A DNA stretch of 64,000 nucleotides from Kalmanozyma brasiliensis GHG001 (lineage: Eukaryota > Basidiomycota > Ustilaginomycetes > Ustilaginales). The stretch is taken from positions 62,802-126,801 of the forward strand of contig NW_015961970.1 of assembly GCF_000497045.1 (NCBI RefSeq). Reading direction: 5' to 3'. The notes under the pieces are model-generated. The model was not told the origin of the DNA, made no database searches, and saw nothing but the letters and a program-made list of their open reading frames with translations. Shown here piece by piece: positions 22,541 to 33,218 of the stretch. Within the stretch, counting starts at the first letter, position 1. Each line of letters starts with the position of its first letter. The translations under genes and the position numbers were made by a program.

Positions 22541-25500
22541 ATGCTTCCTTCGGACAGAGCGACGCAAGATGATACCACTTCGAGCTCGACATGGTCCCGA
22601 GATCCAGCGCTCGCCAGTCCGCTCAATGCTCTGCCGCCTCGATACGACACACACCAGTTCCCTCCTACACCTCCGGCGCTGTACAGCGCTCGACTCAACG
22701 GTGGGTCTTACTTTGACCAAGGTCACCTTGCATCTCCAGACCAATCTCTCCAGCTGGAATCGGCTTTCACACCGTCAGAACCGCCGCCGAACTTCGTTGC
22801 TTCACGCTTCCCACGCTGGGGTCCGTGGCTAGAGAAGCGTGCGCTCGAGCGGCATTATGCTCGACTCGAGATTCAGCAGCAAGCTGATTCCGATCAAGCA
22901 CAGACGCCCAACAGAAAGAAAAGCTGGGGCGCTTGGGTCAACGATCCTGATGCCATTAGCGATGACCTGTCGGCTTCGACGTCACGAGACAAGCGTGCAG
23001 CCGACCACACAACACCGCCGCCTTCACTGCACCTCCACCACTTTGGTTCTCGCTTCCTTCCGCATCTTCCTACGCAGCCCCTGTGCAGTGTTCTCATCGA
23101 ACTGCCTGCGCAGAGAAGCCGCGCCGCTCAAGACAATGAGCCGAACAGACAGATCTTGCTCGTGGGCACGGCTACAGGGCTGTTCGCCATACAAACTCGA
23201 GCTTCGTCAGCGTCGTCTCTAAGCGGGCACCCAGGCTCCTCGACAGCCAGCTCTTCCAACGCCAATGACCCACAGTGGAACCACAACATTCGATGCCTGC
23301 CCATCTGGACAGGGCTAGCCGTGTATCAACTGTGTATTCTGGCTTCATCAGGTCACCAACACGCTAGCTCCAGCCGCGCCGCACGGTCCAGCGATGCGTC
23401 CAACACTGGCGTTCTGCTCGCCCTGACGTGTCCCTCCTCCGCCAAGGATGGCTTCTTGACCTCGTCTCTCATGCAACTCAGTGCACACGCCGGCTCCGTC
23501 CTTGACAGCGTATCGACCACCGGCTCCTCGAGCTCTGCTCACAACAGTCACGCCTTTCTTGAGGGCAAGGAAGGTGTTGCTGCGGCCAACTTTGGGTCCA
23601 CGGCCGGAGGCGGGCCAGGTCGTGCCGTCCCCCCCGGTGGCGCCGGCCTCGTCAGGATGTGGCACTTGCAGGCCATAAGAGAGCTTCTCGTTTACGCCCT
23701 CGACGAACAAGACGCACAACTCCCCATCAACCTCGCCGAACCCTCTAGCAGCAATGCAGACAAGAGGGCAGGCCTTAGCACCATGCTCAAGAAGACGTTT
23801 GCGAGGCAGAAAGGTAGATCGGGGGACGTGACATCGGAGCGACGGCCCTCGGACTCATCTTTGTCGGCCACCGTGCATCCCTTACCGAGACCTGGCAGTG
23901 CTGCATCGTCCCAGATCGGAGAGCCCAACTCTCTTCAGGACGATAGCTCTCCACAATCATCGCCTCCCTCAGCCAAACGCCAGAGAGAGGCTGCGCATGC
24001 CGTTGCTAAATCACTTGCACAGAGCTCTGTGCCCATTCGACCACCTTCCCATGCCACCTCTGCATCGCCTGGCCAAAATGCCTCGTTCAGCTCGCTCTTC
24101 GCCGATGATCTCATTCAATCTTTCTCAGCGACAAGGCAGACTGGCGGCAAAGGCAAAGATCGTGACGCTGACGCGCTAGCCGCCTCCAAGGGCGTTCTAT
24201 TCTTCTCGGTCCATGAGGCGGACAAGCATACAAAGGGAACGGGCACATGGTACCTGGCAATCACCTATGCGCGCAGCGTCATGGTGTATGAGGCTTCCAT
24301 TCCAGATGGCGGTTCTGCAAGAGCTTGGTCTTTCGTCAAAGAGCTCTACGCTCCCTTTCCTATCAAAGCCGTTGCCTTCACCCCCGCGTCAGTTTCAGAC
24401 ATTACAGACACCTCTACGAGTCCAGGACCAGTGTCCACCAACGCCAGCACAACGATCCTGAGAGTTGCGTCTGCGCAAGGTCCACTCTTGACTTCCAAGA
24501 AGGCCCCGCATCGCGAACAGGGCCGTCAGAGCGGTCACTCGAGTCCTGTCAAGCCATCCCGCGGAAGCGCGGCACCGGCGTCCTGGCACAAGGCGGACCT
24601 ATGCCTCATGCTCAGCTTTGGCCGTCGTGCGGTGCTGGTTCGTCTGAGAGACTCTCACGTACGTGAAATGGAGCTCAAGCCTCTAGCGCAGATCATTGCT
24701 GCCGCTTCAGACGGAAGTGAAAGCACGATGGAGGCTCATTTGTCGCTACAGAAACGTGCGGGTCAGGAGGGTCGGCCATTGAGCATGGTTGCGGATGCAG
24801 CCAATGTTCGGCCTACAGATCGACAGCTGTCGACTGCCTCTGGACACTCCCGCACCAGCTCTGTCGAGCAAAAACTTCGAGATGTTATCGTTGACAAGAG
24901 ATCGACCAAGCACAACTGGACAGGCTTCTCCAGCGTGGAAGCGCGCATATTCGTTCGGCAATGGTCTGAGGCAGCAGTGCAACGCTACGGGACGTCAAGC
25001 TATGCTTACCCAGCCGGTCAGGGTACACCGGGCCCCTCGCTGACCGGTCTTTCGATGCCAAGAGGATTGGACACCACTTCGACCACATCGCTTGCAAGGA
25101 CAGATAAAGAACTTCCTCGAATTCCTGCGCCTCAAAACGCCTCCTTTGATCGACGCGACTCACAGCTGCACTTGTCCGAGCAACATTCTCAGTATCACAG
25201 TCAGCTGCAAGCAGACAGCGACAGCGATGACGGTGACGATGGGCTCGAACGTGTTGACAAGCTAGGTCATGCAGCAAAGTATCATCTCACGGATCCCGGT
25301 CCGTGGCCTCTGCCTCGGACGAGCGACAGGCCGGCCGCCATGCGCACCGCTTCTGCGACGCCGACTCGCTCCTTGTCCCTTCCGCCGATGGATGCCCTCA
25401 CGGCGAAACTGGCGCTTGCCTCAAGAGGCGGCTTGACGCACGTTCTACGGCTGCCCATAGTAGCGAACGTGGCTGACACAAATCCTCTGGCCGTGATGCA

Positions 25501-26263
25501 GTGGTCCGACACGCCCAATGCTGTCTCCGGATGGGCTCGCGTGCTAGGAGTTGAACGCGCGTCCACCAAAGGCGCCACCACGCTGGGTCAACTGAAGCAG
25601 ACTGGGACTGCATTCCTCGCACCTGAAGCACAAGGACCGCCCGGGGACAGTCGCGCAGGTAAGGCCAATTCCGCAGCGGCCGCGGCCGAGACTCGTCGCA
25701 AGAACAACAGCCTCGTGCTGCACATCGGCGTCACCTGTGTGGCCTTCCTGGCCAGCCGCATTGAGTCGAGGAAGGTCTCTTTCAAGATGCCTCTGGAAGC
25801 AGACTTCGATCTTTTGCCCGAAAGCGAGCTCGAATTGATCCCGCTTTCGCCGGACACGGGGTACCTGCGCGCAAACGGAAGCCTTGTACAGGCGACAGAG
25901 ATTGAGGCGCCTGAAGCAGCGAATGACGAGTCCCCAGGCGGTGAGGCAACGGGCTCAGCAATGTTCACATATCCAGCTGTCCACACAGTCGGACCTGCAT
26001 CTGCTGGTCACTCGAGCGAGACGAGCGCCATCAGTCAGGAACTGGAGTACCTGTGTGCGCCTTTGCTCACCCTCAATCCGATCGACCTCGACCTGCACAG
26101 CTGCGGAGCACAGTCTCTCGTCCTTCCCCTCTCGCACGCACCAGGACAGGAGTCCGCAGCAAACGCCATGCTCCCCGACCTCGCTGGAGACGCTGGCATC
26201 ATCGCATTCGACTGGCGAGGCGCTGACGACTTCCGCATCTTCACCGTCGGCATCGCCGGCTGA
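22541..26263 (+). CDS. Large CNH/beta-propeller-like protein, function unknown
   Basis: Uninterrupted 1240 codons. Strand-rich stretches separated by long Ser-rich disordered inserts recall a citron-homology (CNH) or WD-type propeller: PLCSVLIELPAQ, then ILLVGTATGLFAIQTR (about 205-220), VRMWHLQAIRELLVYAL (about 370), GTWYLAITYARSVMVYEASI (about 568), FPIKAVAFTP, LCLMLSFGRRAVLVRLRD (about 688) and NNSLVLHIGVTCVAFLAS near the C-terminus, ending FDWRGADDFRIFTVGIAG. The G-T-x-x-G-L-F/Y pattern is typical of CNH domains in Rho GEFs, GCK kinases and VPS39/TGF-BRAP. No GEF, kinase or PH domain is seen. The assignment is tentative and the function unknown. The gene is convergent with the next one, 122 bp apart. 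Confidence 0.7.
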   Translation: MLPSDRATQDDTTSSSTWSRDPALASPLNALPPRYDTHQFPPTPPALYSARLNGGSYFDQGHLASPDQSLQLESAFTPSEPPPNFVASRFPRWGPWLEKRALERHYARLEIQQQADSDQAQTPNRKKSWGAWVNDPDAISDDLSASTSRDKRAADHTTPPPSLHLHHFGSRFLPHLPTQPLCSVLIELPAQRSRAAQDNEPNRQILLVGTATGLFAIQTRASSASSLSGHPGSSTASSSNANDPQWNHNIRCLPIWTGLAVYQLCILASSGHQHASSSRAARSSDASNTGVLLALTCPSSAKDGFLTSSLMQLSAHAGSVLDSVSTTGSSSSAHNSHAFLEGKEGVAAANFGSTAGGGPGRAVPPGGAGLVRMWHLQAIRELLVYALDEQDAQLPINLAEPSSSNADKRAGLSTMLKKTFARQKGRSGDVTSERRPSDSSLSATVHPLPRPGSAASSQIGEPNSLQDDSSPQSSPPSAKRQREAAHAVAKSLAQSSVPIRPPSHATSASPGQNASFSSLFADDLIQSFSATRQTGGKGKDRDADALAASKGVLFFSVHEADKHTKGTGTWYLAITYARSVMVYEASIPDGGSARAWSFVKELYAPFPIKAVAFTPASVSDITDTSTSPGPVSTNASTTILRVASAQGPLLTSKKAPHREQGRQSGHSSPVKPSRGSAAPASWHKADLCLMLSFGRRAVLVRLRDSHVREMELKPLAQIIAAASDGSESTMEAHLSLQKRAGQEGRPLSMVADAANVRPTDRQLSTASGHSRTSSVEQKLRDVIVDKRSTKHNWTGFSSVEARIFVRQWSEAAVQRYGTSSYAYPAGQGTPGPSLTGLSMPRGLDTTSTTSLARTDKELPRIPAPQNASFDRRDSQLHLSEQHSQYHSQLQADSDSDDGDDGLERVDKLGHAAKYHLTDPGPWPLPRTSDRPAAMRTASATPTRSLSLPPMDALTAKLALASRGGLTHVLRLPIVANVADTNPLAVMQWSDTPNAVSGWARVLGVERASTKGATTLGQLKQTGTAFLAPEAQGPPGDSRAGKANSAAAAAETRRKNNSLVLHIGVTCVAFLASRIESRKVSFKMPLEADFDLLPESELELIPLSPDTGYLRANGSLVQATEIEAPEAANDESPGGEATGSAMFTYPAVHTVGPASAGHSSETSAISQELEYLCAPLLTLNPIDLDLHSCGAQSLVLPLSHAPGQESAANAMLPDLAGDAGIIAFDWRGADDFRIFTVGIAG

Positions 26264-26385
26264 ATCAAGGACATTTCACACTCAACAGACTTTTCTAGAC
26301 GCAATGACAAAAGATATCATTTCCAAAGAGTTTCGCATGCCACAACAGTCCATTTCTGTCGATCCTGACCATCTATTGAGATCAC

Positions 26386-29300
26386 TCACTTCTTGCGACC
26401 GAACATCCGGCTGAAGAAGCCTCCCTTCTTAGCCTGCGCCTGGTCCTCGTCCCAGCCGCTCTTCTCGCCATCGGCATAATCCCTCGCCGTGGTCGACTGC
26501 CACTCGCGCTGCTGTTTCTTCTTCTTGGACTTGGGCTTCCAGTTGTAGTCGGCGTCCTCGGGCGCCGGAGCACGGAGCGATGGCGTGGAGCGGTTCGAGA
26601 AGAGTCCGAACTTGGGCTTCTGCGGCGAGGCGGATTCTTCGGGAATGTCGCGCGCACGACCGGCCTTGCGCGTCGAGCGAGGCGATTCGGGCACCTGGCG
26701 TCGTCGCCCGTCGACACTCTGGCGTGAGTAGACCGAGCCGCCATCCCATCCACGAGTGGGAGGCACCAGGTCGTCCATCTCCGGATAGTCGCTGTTGGAA
26801 GACATGAGCCGGCTACGCGGGTGTCGCGGACCACGCGAGTACGAGTCGCTGATCTGCAGCGAGCGGCGCGGGACGTAGTCCTCCTCCTCGTCTTCCGGGA
26901 GGACAGCGGCGGAAGCGAGCGCGTTGCGGACGCTCTGTGTACCAGGATTTTCGCGAATCTCGGGCTGCGATTTGGCCTTGTAGACCTTGCGCCTGGTGTC
27001 GAGCGAGCCGCGGCGCGGGGCATCGTCGGGAAGATCAAACGACATGCGATCGCGACGTGAGTCGAGCGACAACCTGCCGCTGCCACCGCCTCGCTCGGAA
27101 GCAGAAGGGGGCGCCAGACGGCCACCGCGCATCGTCGACCGTCTCGCAGCAACCTCCTCCTTCGCATCGAGCTGCTCTTGCCTAGCACGGTAGTCGTCCC
27201 TCTCGCGCTCGGCTCGCGTCGACTTCTTCGACCTCCCCGACCTCCCCGACTTGGACGTCCTCGCCGATCTCACCGACTTGGCATCGGCCGCCAGATCGTC
27301 TTCATCCTCCTCGGCAAAAGTGTCGAGCTGCCTCCTCGCTCCCCTCAGATTGCCCGCAGGCATCGAGGTCGCATTGCGCAGCTTGCCGCTGGCGCTCGAG
27401 ACGATGCTGCCCCGGTTGCTGTTGCGACTGTTGTTCCTGTCTGCTCCGCGGCGCGAGGCTCTCGACGTGCCCGACATACGGCTACGCGTCTCGAGCCACT
27501 CATCGTACTCGTCGTCGAGCACTTCGTCATCGGACAGACGGGCCTCGTCGACGTGCAAGCCAAGCTCGGAGCGCGAATCGAATTGATCAGCGTTCTTGAG
27601 CGGGTTCCCTTCGGCTTTGGCGACGGCACGCGCCATGCGGTCAGCAGGGTTGTTGCTGCGGTCGATGAGGTAGAAGTGAGCGGAGCCCTTGCGGTCACGC
27701 TCGACGCGGGCGAATTCGTAGCGAATATCGGCGAGCTCGCGCAGGAGATCTTCGTCCACCAGACGTTGACCGGGGGCTCGGCGCATGCCACGGTTGCGAG
27801 AGGAAGAGCGGCGAGGCGAGTCCTCCTCCTCGGAAGAGTAGTCACCTCCTCGTCGTCCGGACGAGGTAGGGGCGCCGCTGCGTCTCCTGCCGCCATCGTA
27901 GGGATCGCTCGAAAGCCAGTCACGGCGGTCGTCGAAGCTGCTGCGAGAACGAGAGACTCGAGAGTCACGGTTTCGGCTGCCATCGCTGCGGTAGCCTTCT
28001 CCTCTGCGTCGATCGTCGGGCAGATCCATGTATCGACCGCCAGACTTGTCGTAGGCCCTGCGTTGCCCCCTGCGTCTCTGACTGTACTCCTCCTCCCAAC
28101 GATCGTAATCGCCCTCCCTCTCGTCATCCTCGCCGGGCCAGCCCTTAGCCTCCCACGTGGGGATCCAGGCACCCCAAGCCTTGGCGACGTACGCCGAGTC
28201 GATGCAGACGTGAGCACACGCACGGCCCTGGTAGAGCTCGTAGATGGTGTGAAGTGCCGTTACGGCGGAGCGCAGCTCGGCGCGACGAGAGAGCGAGGTC
28301 GGCGTGGGCGCTTTGGGGTTGGGAATGTGACTCGGGAAGCGATCCTCGTCGGGCAGCACCGAAGCCATGTTCTTGGGGTGACCGGGGCCAAAGTAGAGTG
28401 AGACGGCACCCGAGACGTGAGGCTGGATGATGCTGCCAGTGTCGATCGCAGTGGCGCCAACAAAGACCGCGATGGGGTATCCGTTGCATCTGTGGTCCTG
28501 CAAGTTGTGGCCGGCGAACTGCTTCATGACACGTCGCATGGCTTCGTTGAGCTGGGGCTCGATGTACTTGCGGATGCGGGTGCCGGCATAGACCTGATTC
28601 TCGGCATCGAGCATCTTGGAAACGACGGAAGCGGGTCTGCGGGCAGTTCCGCGCGAGGTGATACTGAAGCGATCAGAGTCGCGCGAGTAGATGCCAGCGC
28701 CGCCGGGCGATAGGAGCTCTCTCTTGGAGGGAGACCTGGGTTCCATCAGGCTCCTTGCGTAGCGAGATTCGTGATCGCGCATGGCGTGATCGCGGGTGGA
28801 CTGGAACGAAGAACGTCCACTTCGGCCAAGGTCGTTCATCGAGGCGGCGGGTAGAAGACGGCTGGCTCTGCTGCCGCCTCGTTCCGACTCGGAGCGCTTG
28901 CGTGCGTCGCGACCGCCCTTGACAGGCGAGTCGCCCCCGATCAGGCTTGCTGCGCGGGAATCGGAGCGCGCGTTGTAGCCGGTCAAAGTCAGCTTGCTGA
29001 GACGATTGGATGCATCGCGTCCATCGCCTGCGTCGGAGCGCTGGTAGGGCAAGGTGAGGTGGCTTGCGTACGAATTGCGAACGCTCTTGCCGCCTCGGCG
29101 CTCCGGAGAGAGTGCACTGTCGGCGACAAGGAGATCACGACGCGAGGACTTGGAGGGTAGAGCGCTGCGTCGATTCTTCTTAGAAGCGTCCTGGGAGGCA
29201 GCGTCTTCGTGAGACGTGGGTGGAGACTTGGGCGCAGTGCTTGTTTCGCTGGAAGGCTTTGTGTTGAAAATGGCGGGCTCGTCATCTGACTCGTTGCTAG

Positions 29301-29619
29301 AGTCGCTGTCCTCATCGTCCCTGACAGCTGCGGCTCTCTTTGTATCTGTCTCATCTGCGCCATTCGAAAGAACGGAGCGGCGGCCGTTCTTGGAGCGGGT
29401 CATGGTATCTTCGCCTTCAGAGGCAATCTCGTCATCATCGTCGTCCTCGTCATCCTCCGAGGCAAAGTTGCCAGGTGTGTGCTCAGAAGCGCCAGTAGCG
29501 GTCTTGAACGAGCCGATAGAGGAGCGGCGCGAGTAGCCCGATTCCGAGCGACCGGTTGCAGATGGGCGGCGCTTTGATTTGGGTGGAGCGTTGTCCGCAC
29601 GCTTGGTTGCAGTTGGCAT
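26386..29619 (-). CDS. Giant disordered protein with an RNase H-like fold, first catalytic Asp not visible
   Basis: Uninterrupted 1077 codons from ATG 29619-29617. Residues 1-340 and 690-1077 are Ser/Arg/Asp-rich and disordered. The middle resembles RNase H: strand YPIAVFVGATAIDTG (about 380), RAELRSAVTALHTIYEL (about 450, E of the second acidic site), AHVCIDSAYVAKAWGAWIP (about 470, D of the third), then about 130 disordered residues, then LLRELADIRYEFARV and NNPADRMARAVAKAEG (about 655, the last Asp). The usual D in strand 1 (YTDGA) appears as VGAT. A Lys-rich end (FFSRMFGRKK) closes the protein. It is not part of a retroelement: no reverse transcriptase or integrase is nearby. Nuclease activity is uncertain. 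Confidence 0.8.
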   Translation of the reverse strand: MPTATKRADNAPPKSKRRPSATGRSESGYSRRSSIGSFKTATGASEHTPGNFASEDDEDDDDDEIASEGEDTMTRSKNGRRSVLSNGADETDTKRAAAVRDDEDSDSSNESDDEPAIFNTKPSSETSTAPKSPPTSHEDAASQDASKKNRRSALPSKSSRRDLLVADSALSPERRGGKSVRNSYASHLTLPYQRSDAGDGRDASNRLSKLTLTGYNARSDSRAASLIGGDSPVKGGRDARKRSESERGGSRASRLLPAASMNDLGRSGRSSFQSTRDHAMRDHESRYARSLMEPRSPSKRELLSPGGAGIYSRDSDRFSITSRGTARRPASVVSKMLDAENQVYAGTRIRKYIEPQLNEAMRRVMKQFAGHNLQDHRCNGYPIAVFVGATAIDTGSIIQPHVSGAVSLYFGPGHPKNMASVLPDEDRFPSHIPNPKAPTPTSLSRRAELRSAVTALHTIYELYQGRACAHVCIDSAYVAKAWGAWIPTWEAKGWPGEDDEREGDYDRWEEEYSQRRRGQRRAYDKSGGRYMDLPDDRRRGEGYRSDGSRNRDSRVSRSRSSFDDRRDWLSSDPYDGGRRRSGAPTSSGRRGGDYSSEEEDSPRRSSSRNRGMRRAPGQRLVDEDLLRELADIRYEFARVERDRKGSAHFYLIDRSNNPADRMARAVAKAEGNPLKNADQFDSRSELGLHVDEARLSDDEVLDDEYDEWLETRSRMSGTSRASRRGADRNNSRNSNRGSIVSSASGKLRNATSMPAGNLRGARRQLDTFAEEDEDDLAADAKSVRSARTSKSGRSGRSKKSTRAERERDDYRARQEQLDAKEEVAARRSTMRGGRLAPPSASERGGGSGRLSLDSRRDRMSFDLPDDAPRRGSLDTRRKVYKAKSQPEIRENPGTQSVRNALASAAVLPEDEEEDYVPRRSLQISDSYSRGPRHPRSRLMSSNSDYPEMDDLVPPTRGWDGGSVYSRQSVDGRRRQVPESPRSTRKAGRARDIPEESASPQKPKFGLFSNRSTPSLRAPAPEDADYNWKPKSKKKKQQREWQSTTARDYADGEKSGWDEDQAQAKKGGFFSRMFGRKK

Positions 29620-31385
29620 GGTTGCAGTTGAACGTCCAGCGATAAGGGCCTCTAGGCGATGTAGACGCCAGAAAGTATGTCTGCTGGTATATCGAGAGGT
29701 GTGGTCTAGTGGTGCGTTCTTGTTCCAAGGCGGCGCTAGGTGATGGACCGGATTGGGGGTATACAGGAAGAAACTACCGTAAGGGATTGGGGAAGGTGGT
29801 GATGGTGGTTGGGAAATAAGTCGGAAGCGCTTAGAACGGCAAGAAAGTCATGTCTCAGGGCAAGGAGACGGCTGGCTGTGGTTGCGGGGGGAGAGAGTGG
29901 GGACTGCATACCTTGCGGCAGATACAGTCGGGCAAGCGGACTGAGCCATCCGCCGCTGCAAGAGAGGCCGGGAAGAAGAAGGAGAGGGGCCAGACGGAGT
30001 AAACAAGCCTGCTGCAGTAGCATCCAACCAGCAGCGGCGACGGCATGTGAGAGAGACAGACTGCATTCCGACGGTCGCAGCCAAATATTTCGGTAAAGTG
30101 ACTGAGTTGGTGCCTGAGGTGGATAGCCTCTTTTCTCGCTTGTCCCACGACTTGCCTCAAGCTGCCCCTGAAGCGCTACCAGTGTCCCATTCGGTGAGGC
30201 GATGAACCGACTATCCTTCTTCCCACGTTGGTTGGTGACTGGACTTTCGGCTGTCCCGTGTTGTCGCTGAGCGATAGAGCGACGTATCACAACTGAGAAG
30301 CAATATCCCGTCGGAAGTCGAATTGCCACGCACCATTCGATCGATCTCTGGTTCAGGCGCCACTCTCCTGTCCATTGCCAAGCCCAGTCAATCTATCACC
30401 ATTGTGAGGCTGAGAGTAGGACCTCGATCATGTGCAGCCCATTCAGACTCAACAAGCATGCTACTGTAGCGGCCAGCAAGCTGATGTCACAGAGTGGGTC
30501 TGTCACAAAAGGGTGTTGCAGAAAGGCAGGACCCTTGCTTGTCACAATTGTCCGTTGTTGTGAATGCTTGTGACTGCAGGCAGCAACGAAAATCCGGCAA
30601 TCACATGATGGCGATCCGCTGGACAAAGGGTCCTTGCGGGCAGCAGTCCTGCATCGCACAGAATTTCGGCTGGTCGATCCCCCAGCTGGTTGTCAAGGGG
30701 ACGCGTGGGTTGACCCGCGTGGGCCACGAGTGAGAGAGAGTGCTCATGCAAGTCACCGCACACTCCGGCCTAACGAATCTTCTCTTTTTCTTTAGGTCGA
30801 ATTTAGAAATTCGCCAGCTGCCTTCTCCGCTATCCATCGAACTTCATGTGCACTCTGAGGAGCCCGTCTTCCAGCGAAACATCGTCGAGGCAGCTATTGC
30901 AGGGCTACCAAGGGACAAGGATATTTGACGAAGAAGTTGAAACTAAGCAGGAAGATTCTGTGGAACGGCGGCCTTCCCGTCGGCGAGCATCTGCCGTGGG
31001 TCTGTGTCGTGTCTTTGGAAGGTCAAAACGGCAATCACATGCATCTCGACCTGAGCACCAGGGTCTGAGCGTCAGACTTTCTCCCAGTTTCCTGATCGCG
31101 AGGTGGGTGGCAGCTCGCAGTTGCGGGGCCCAGCAGCTCGGCTCAAGTCTTTCCTTGTTTCGCGGAGCGGACGACTCTTCGAGGAGACGACCCCGTTGCC
31201 AGCTCATCGGTTCCCACGATGTGGTCATATCGGGCCGATTCCGATTCGCTCTCCTCCTCAGCTTGCCACCTCGTGACTTCACACCGAATAGCCCATCACA
31301 CAGATCACACAGTCGGCTATGGACCGATGCCGCTTCTCAGCCAGGAGTGCAACGATGCATATGATTGCACAGTGGCACGGGTCTT
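29620..31385. other. Intergenic, promoter side of the RNase H-like gene
   Basis: About 1.77 kb. Open frames on the minus strand (for example 29737-30329) look like low-complexity leader sequence. The left part should be promoter and leader of the RNase H-like gene and the right end the 3' side of the acidic gene. No RNA gene was recognised. Confidence 0.45.
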
Positions 31386-33218
31386 TTACCTCCTCGGACT
31401 AGCCGCAGCCCCGCCTCTCATAGACGGACTCGCCGATCTACTCCCTGGCATCGCCGCTGCACCCACCGGCAAGCTTGCCACCCTCGCTTTGCCCGCATTT
31501 GATCCGCTGGATGCCATCGTCGTGGAACGTCGACTATCCCCCCTCCCGCCTGCTACCGAGTTGCTGCCGCTACTCGATCCGCCGCCACTGCTGAACCGAC
31601 TCGCCGCGCCCGTCACCAGCTCCTTGATCATCGAATTGTACATCTCCGAGTCGGCCTGGTAGCTCTCCCGTAGCGTCAGGTGGTGCGTCAACAGGCTCGA
31701 TGCTGACGTTGTCAATGTGTTGAGCTCTCGCTGCATCGACTTAAGCGCAGGAAGCGAGAGCAGCGTCAGCTGATCCTCCGTCTTGCTGACCAGCTCTAGG
31801 GCTCGACGCAGATCCACCTGCGGTGCTGGTCCGAGGCCTAGCTCCTGCATCCTTCGTTCTGCCATGCGTTCTTTGTTCGTGCTCGACCCCAGCGCCGGGC
31901 TGGAGTTGCCGTTGCGTGGGCTGTTGGTCGCTGACGCTGATCGTTGAGCTGCTGTTGCTGCTGATGACGGCGTTCCGTTGCCCGGCCGCTTCAAGCTCGA
32001 ACTTCTCTGCGGAAGCGAGTCGTTGGAGCCCAGCGAGCTCGAAGCGCGATTGTTTGGCGACTCGTACTTGAGCTTCAATGTCGGCATTTGGCGTGATCCG
32101 CCCGAGCCTGATGCAAAGGAGGAATGAATCTCGTCGAGATTGACGGGCACTCCCATGGAGATGAGGTAGTCACGTCGAGTCCTGCTTCGCACCCAGTCGA
32201 TGGGCTGCATGGAAGGAAACGACTTGAGATCGATCCACAGCTGGCGCGACTCTCCGCTCACCAGCACCTGCGACGGGCCTTCTACTTGACGGAGACCGAC
32301 GTTCGAGAGGTGCTGTTCTGCTGCTGCGGAAAGCGGGAATAATGACTTGACCGAGTCCGCCAGATCGTTCCGATTCGACTTGCTGGTGACATCAAGGGGT
32401 GCCCAAGTCCGCGCCGCTACTGGTGCCGGCGCTGGGGTGGGCTCTGTCGGGGCCACTGGTGTTATTGAGTCCGCCGGCTGGTCGAAAGAGTCATCGCCAA
32501 AGTCATCATCGCCGAAGTCGGCATCGTTCTGCGCATCGCCCGTCTCAAAATCATCGAAGTCGCCAAAGTCGTCGTTGGCACTTGCACCTTGCTGAGCCGC
32601 CGCTGGCTCGTCGAAGTCATCGAACCCATCATCATCCTTGCCTGCAGCGACAGGGGCTTCCGCAATTGTGATCTTTTGATCGAATTCGTCCGGCGAGACG
32701 CCATCTTCGATGTGTTCGGCTTGCTCCTGCCGCGATTCTTCGAAGGCGTCCATGTCGTCGTCGTTAGCCGCAGGATCCGGATGTGTCGCGTCTACAGCTG
32801 CTTGAGTTCCCTCTGCTTCTGAGACATCTGCGGGGTCTGTCTCCTGTGTTGCTACGATTGTGGCAACCGGGGCGTCCTCCTCCAATTGATCTACAGCGTC
32901 GCGGTCCGCCCCATTCTGAGACGCCAACGTGGTCGTCTCCTCGGGTGCTTCTGACTCTGAGACCTGCTGAATGGCGCTTGGGGTACGCGAGAGGGATGGC
33001 TGCTTCCTCGACTTCTCGGGGCTGTTTGCTCTTGAAGCTGATCCAGAAGGCGCTCCCCAGCCCGGATCCTCGTCCTCGTATTCTAGCGAGAGTCGGACAT
33101 TCTCTTTGATAGCCTGATCATCCGAGCTCGTCTCCGCGATCTTGGTCGTCGAAGTGCCCGTGGTGGAGATCGATGCGGGTGCAGGATCGTCCCACACCGC
33201 GAAGGGATCCGAATCCAT
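31386..33218 (-). CDS. Acidic protein resembling the LAA2 (YBL010C/DUF5102) AP-1 accessory family
   Basis: 610 residues from ATG 33218-33216 (MDSDPFAVWDDPAPA). The first 250 residues are acidic and contain repeated DFxDF-type motifs (DDFGDFDDFE, DADFGDDDFGDD), the kind that bind clathrin-adaptor ear domains. A conserved-looking core near 275-350 reads LWIDLKSFPSMQPIDWVRSRTRRDYLISMGVPVNLDE. A coiled-coil segment near 490-560 (RRALELVSKTEDQLTLLSLPALKSMQRELN) follows, and the tail is Ser/Gly-rich. The layout fits fungal LAA2-like proteins that help AP-1 vesicle traffic at the trans-Golgi, but I name the family from memory of its layout, so this is tentative. It diverges from the cis-prenyltransferase across about 230 bp. 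Confidence 0.65.
   Translation of the reverse strand: MDSDPFAVWDDPAPASISTTGTSTTKIAETSSDDQAIKENVRLSLEYEDEDPGWGAPSGSASRANSPEKSRKQPSLSRTPSAIQQVSESEAPEETTTLASQNGADRDAVDQLEEDAPVATIVATQETDPADVSEAEGTQAAVDATHPDPAANDDDMDAFEESRQEQAEHIEDGVSPDEFDQKITIAEAPVAAGKDDDGFDDFDEPAAAQQGASANDDFGDFDDFETGDAQNDADFGDDDFGDDSFDQPADSITPVAPTEPTPAPAPVAARTWAPLDVTSKSNRNDLADSVKSLFPLSAAAEQHLSNVGLRQVEGPSQVLVSGESRQLWIDLKSFPSMQPIDWVRSRTRRDYLISMGVPVNLDEIHSSFASGSGGSRQMPTLKLKYESPNNRASSSLGSNDSLPQRSSSLKRPGNGTPSSAATAAQRSASATNSPRNGNSSPALGSSTNKERMAERRMQELGLGPAPQVDLRRALELVSKTEDQLTLLSLPALKSMQRELNTLTTSASSLLTHHLTLRESYQADSEMYNSMIKELVTGAASRFSSGGGSSSGSNSVAGGRGDSRRSTTMASSGSNAGKARVASLPVGAAAMPGSRSASPSMRGGAAASPRR

Noticed and set aside
27178..28401. 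Plus-strand frame of 407 codons antisense to the RNase H-like gene
   Set aside because: Arises from high GC at codon third positions on the true strand; residues show no family features.
26386..29619. RNase H domain as sign of a retrotransposon
   Set aside because: No reverse transcriptase, integrase, gag or long terminal repeats nearby; the domain sits inside a long single-copy-looking gene.
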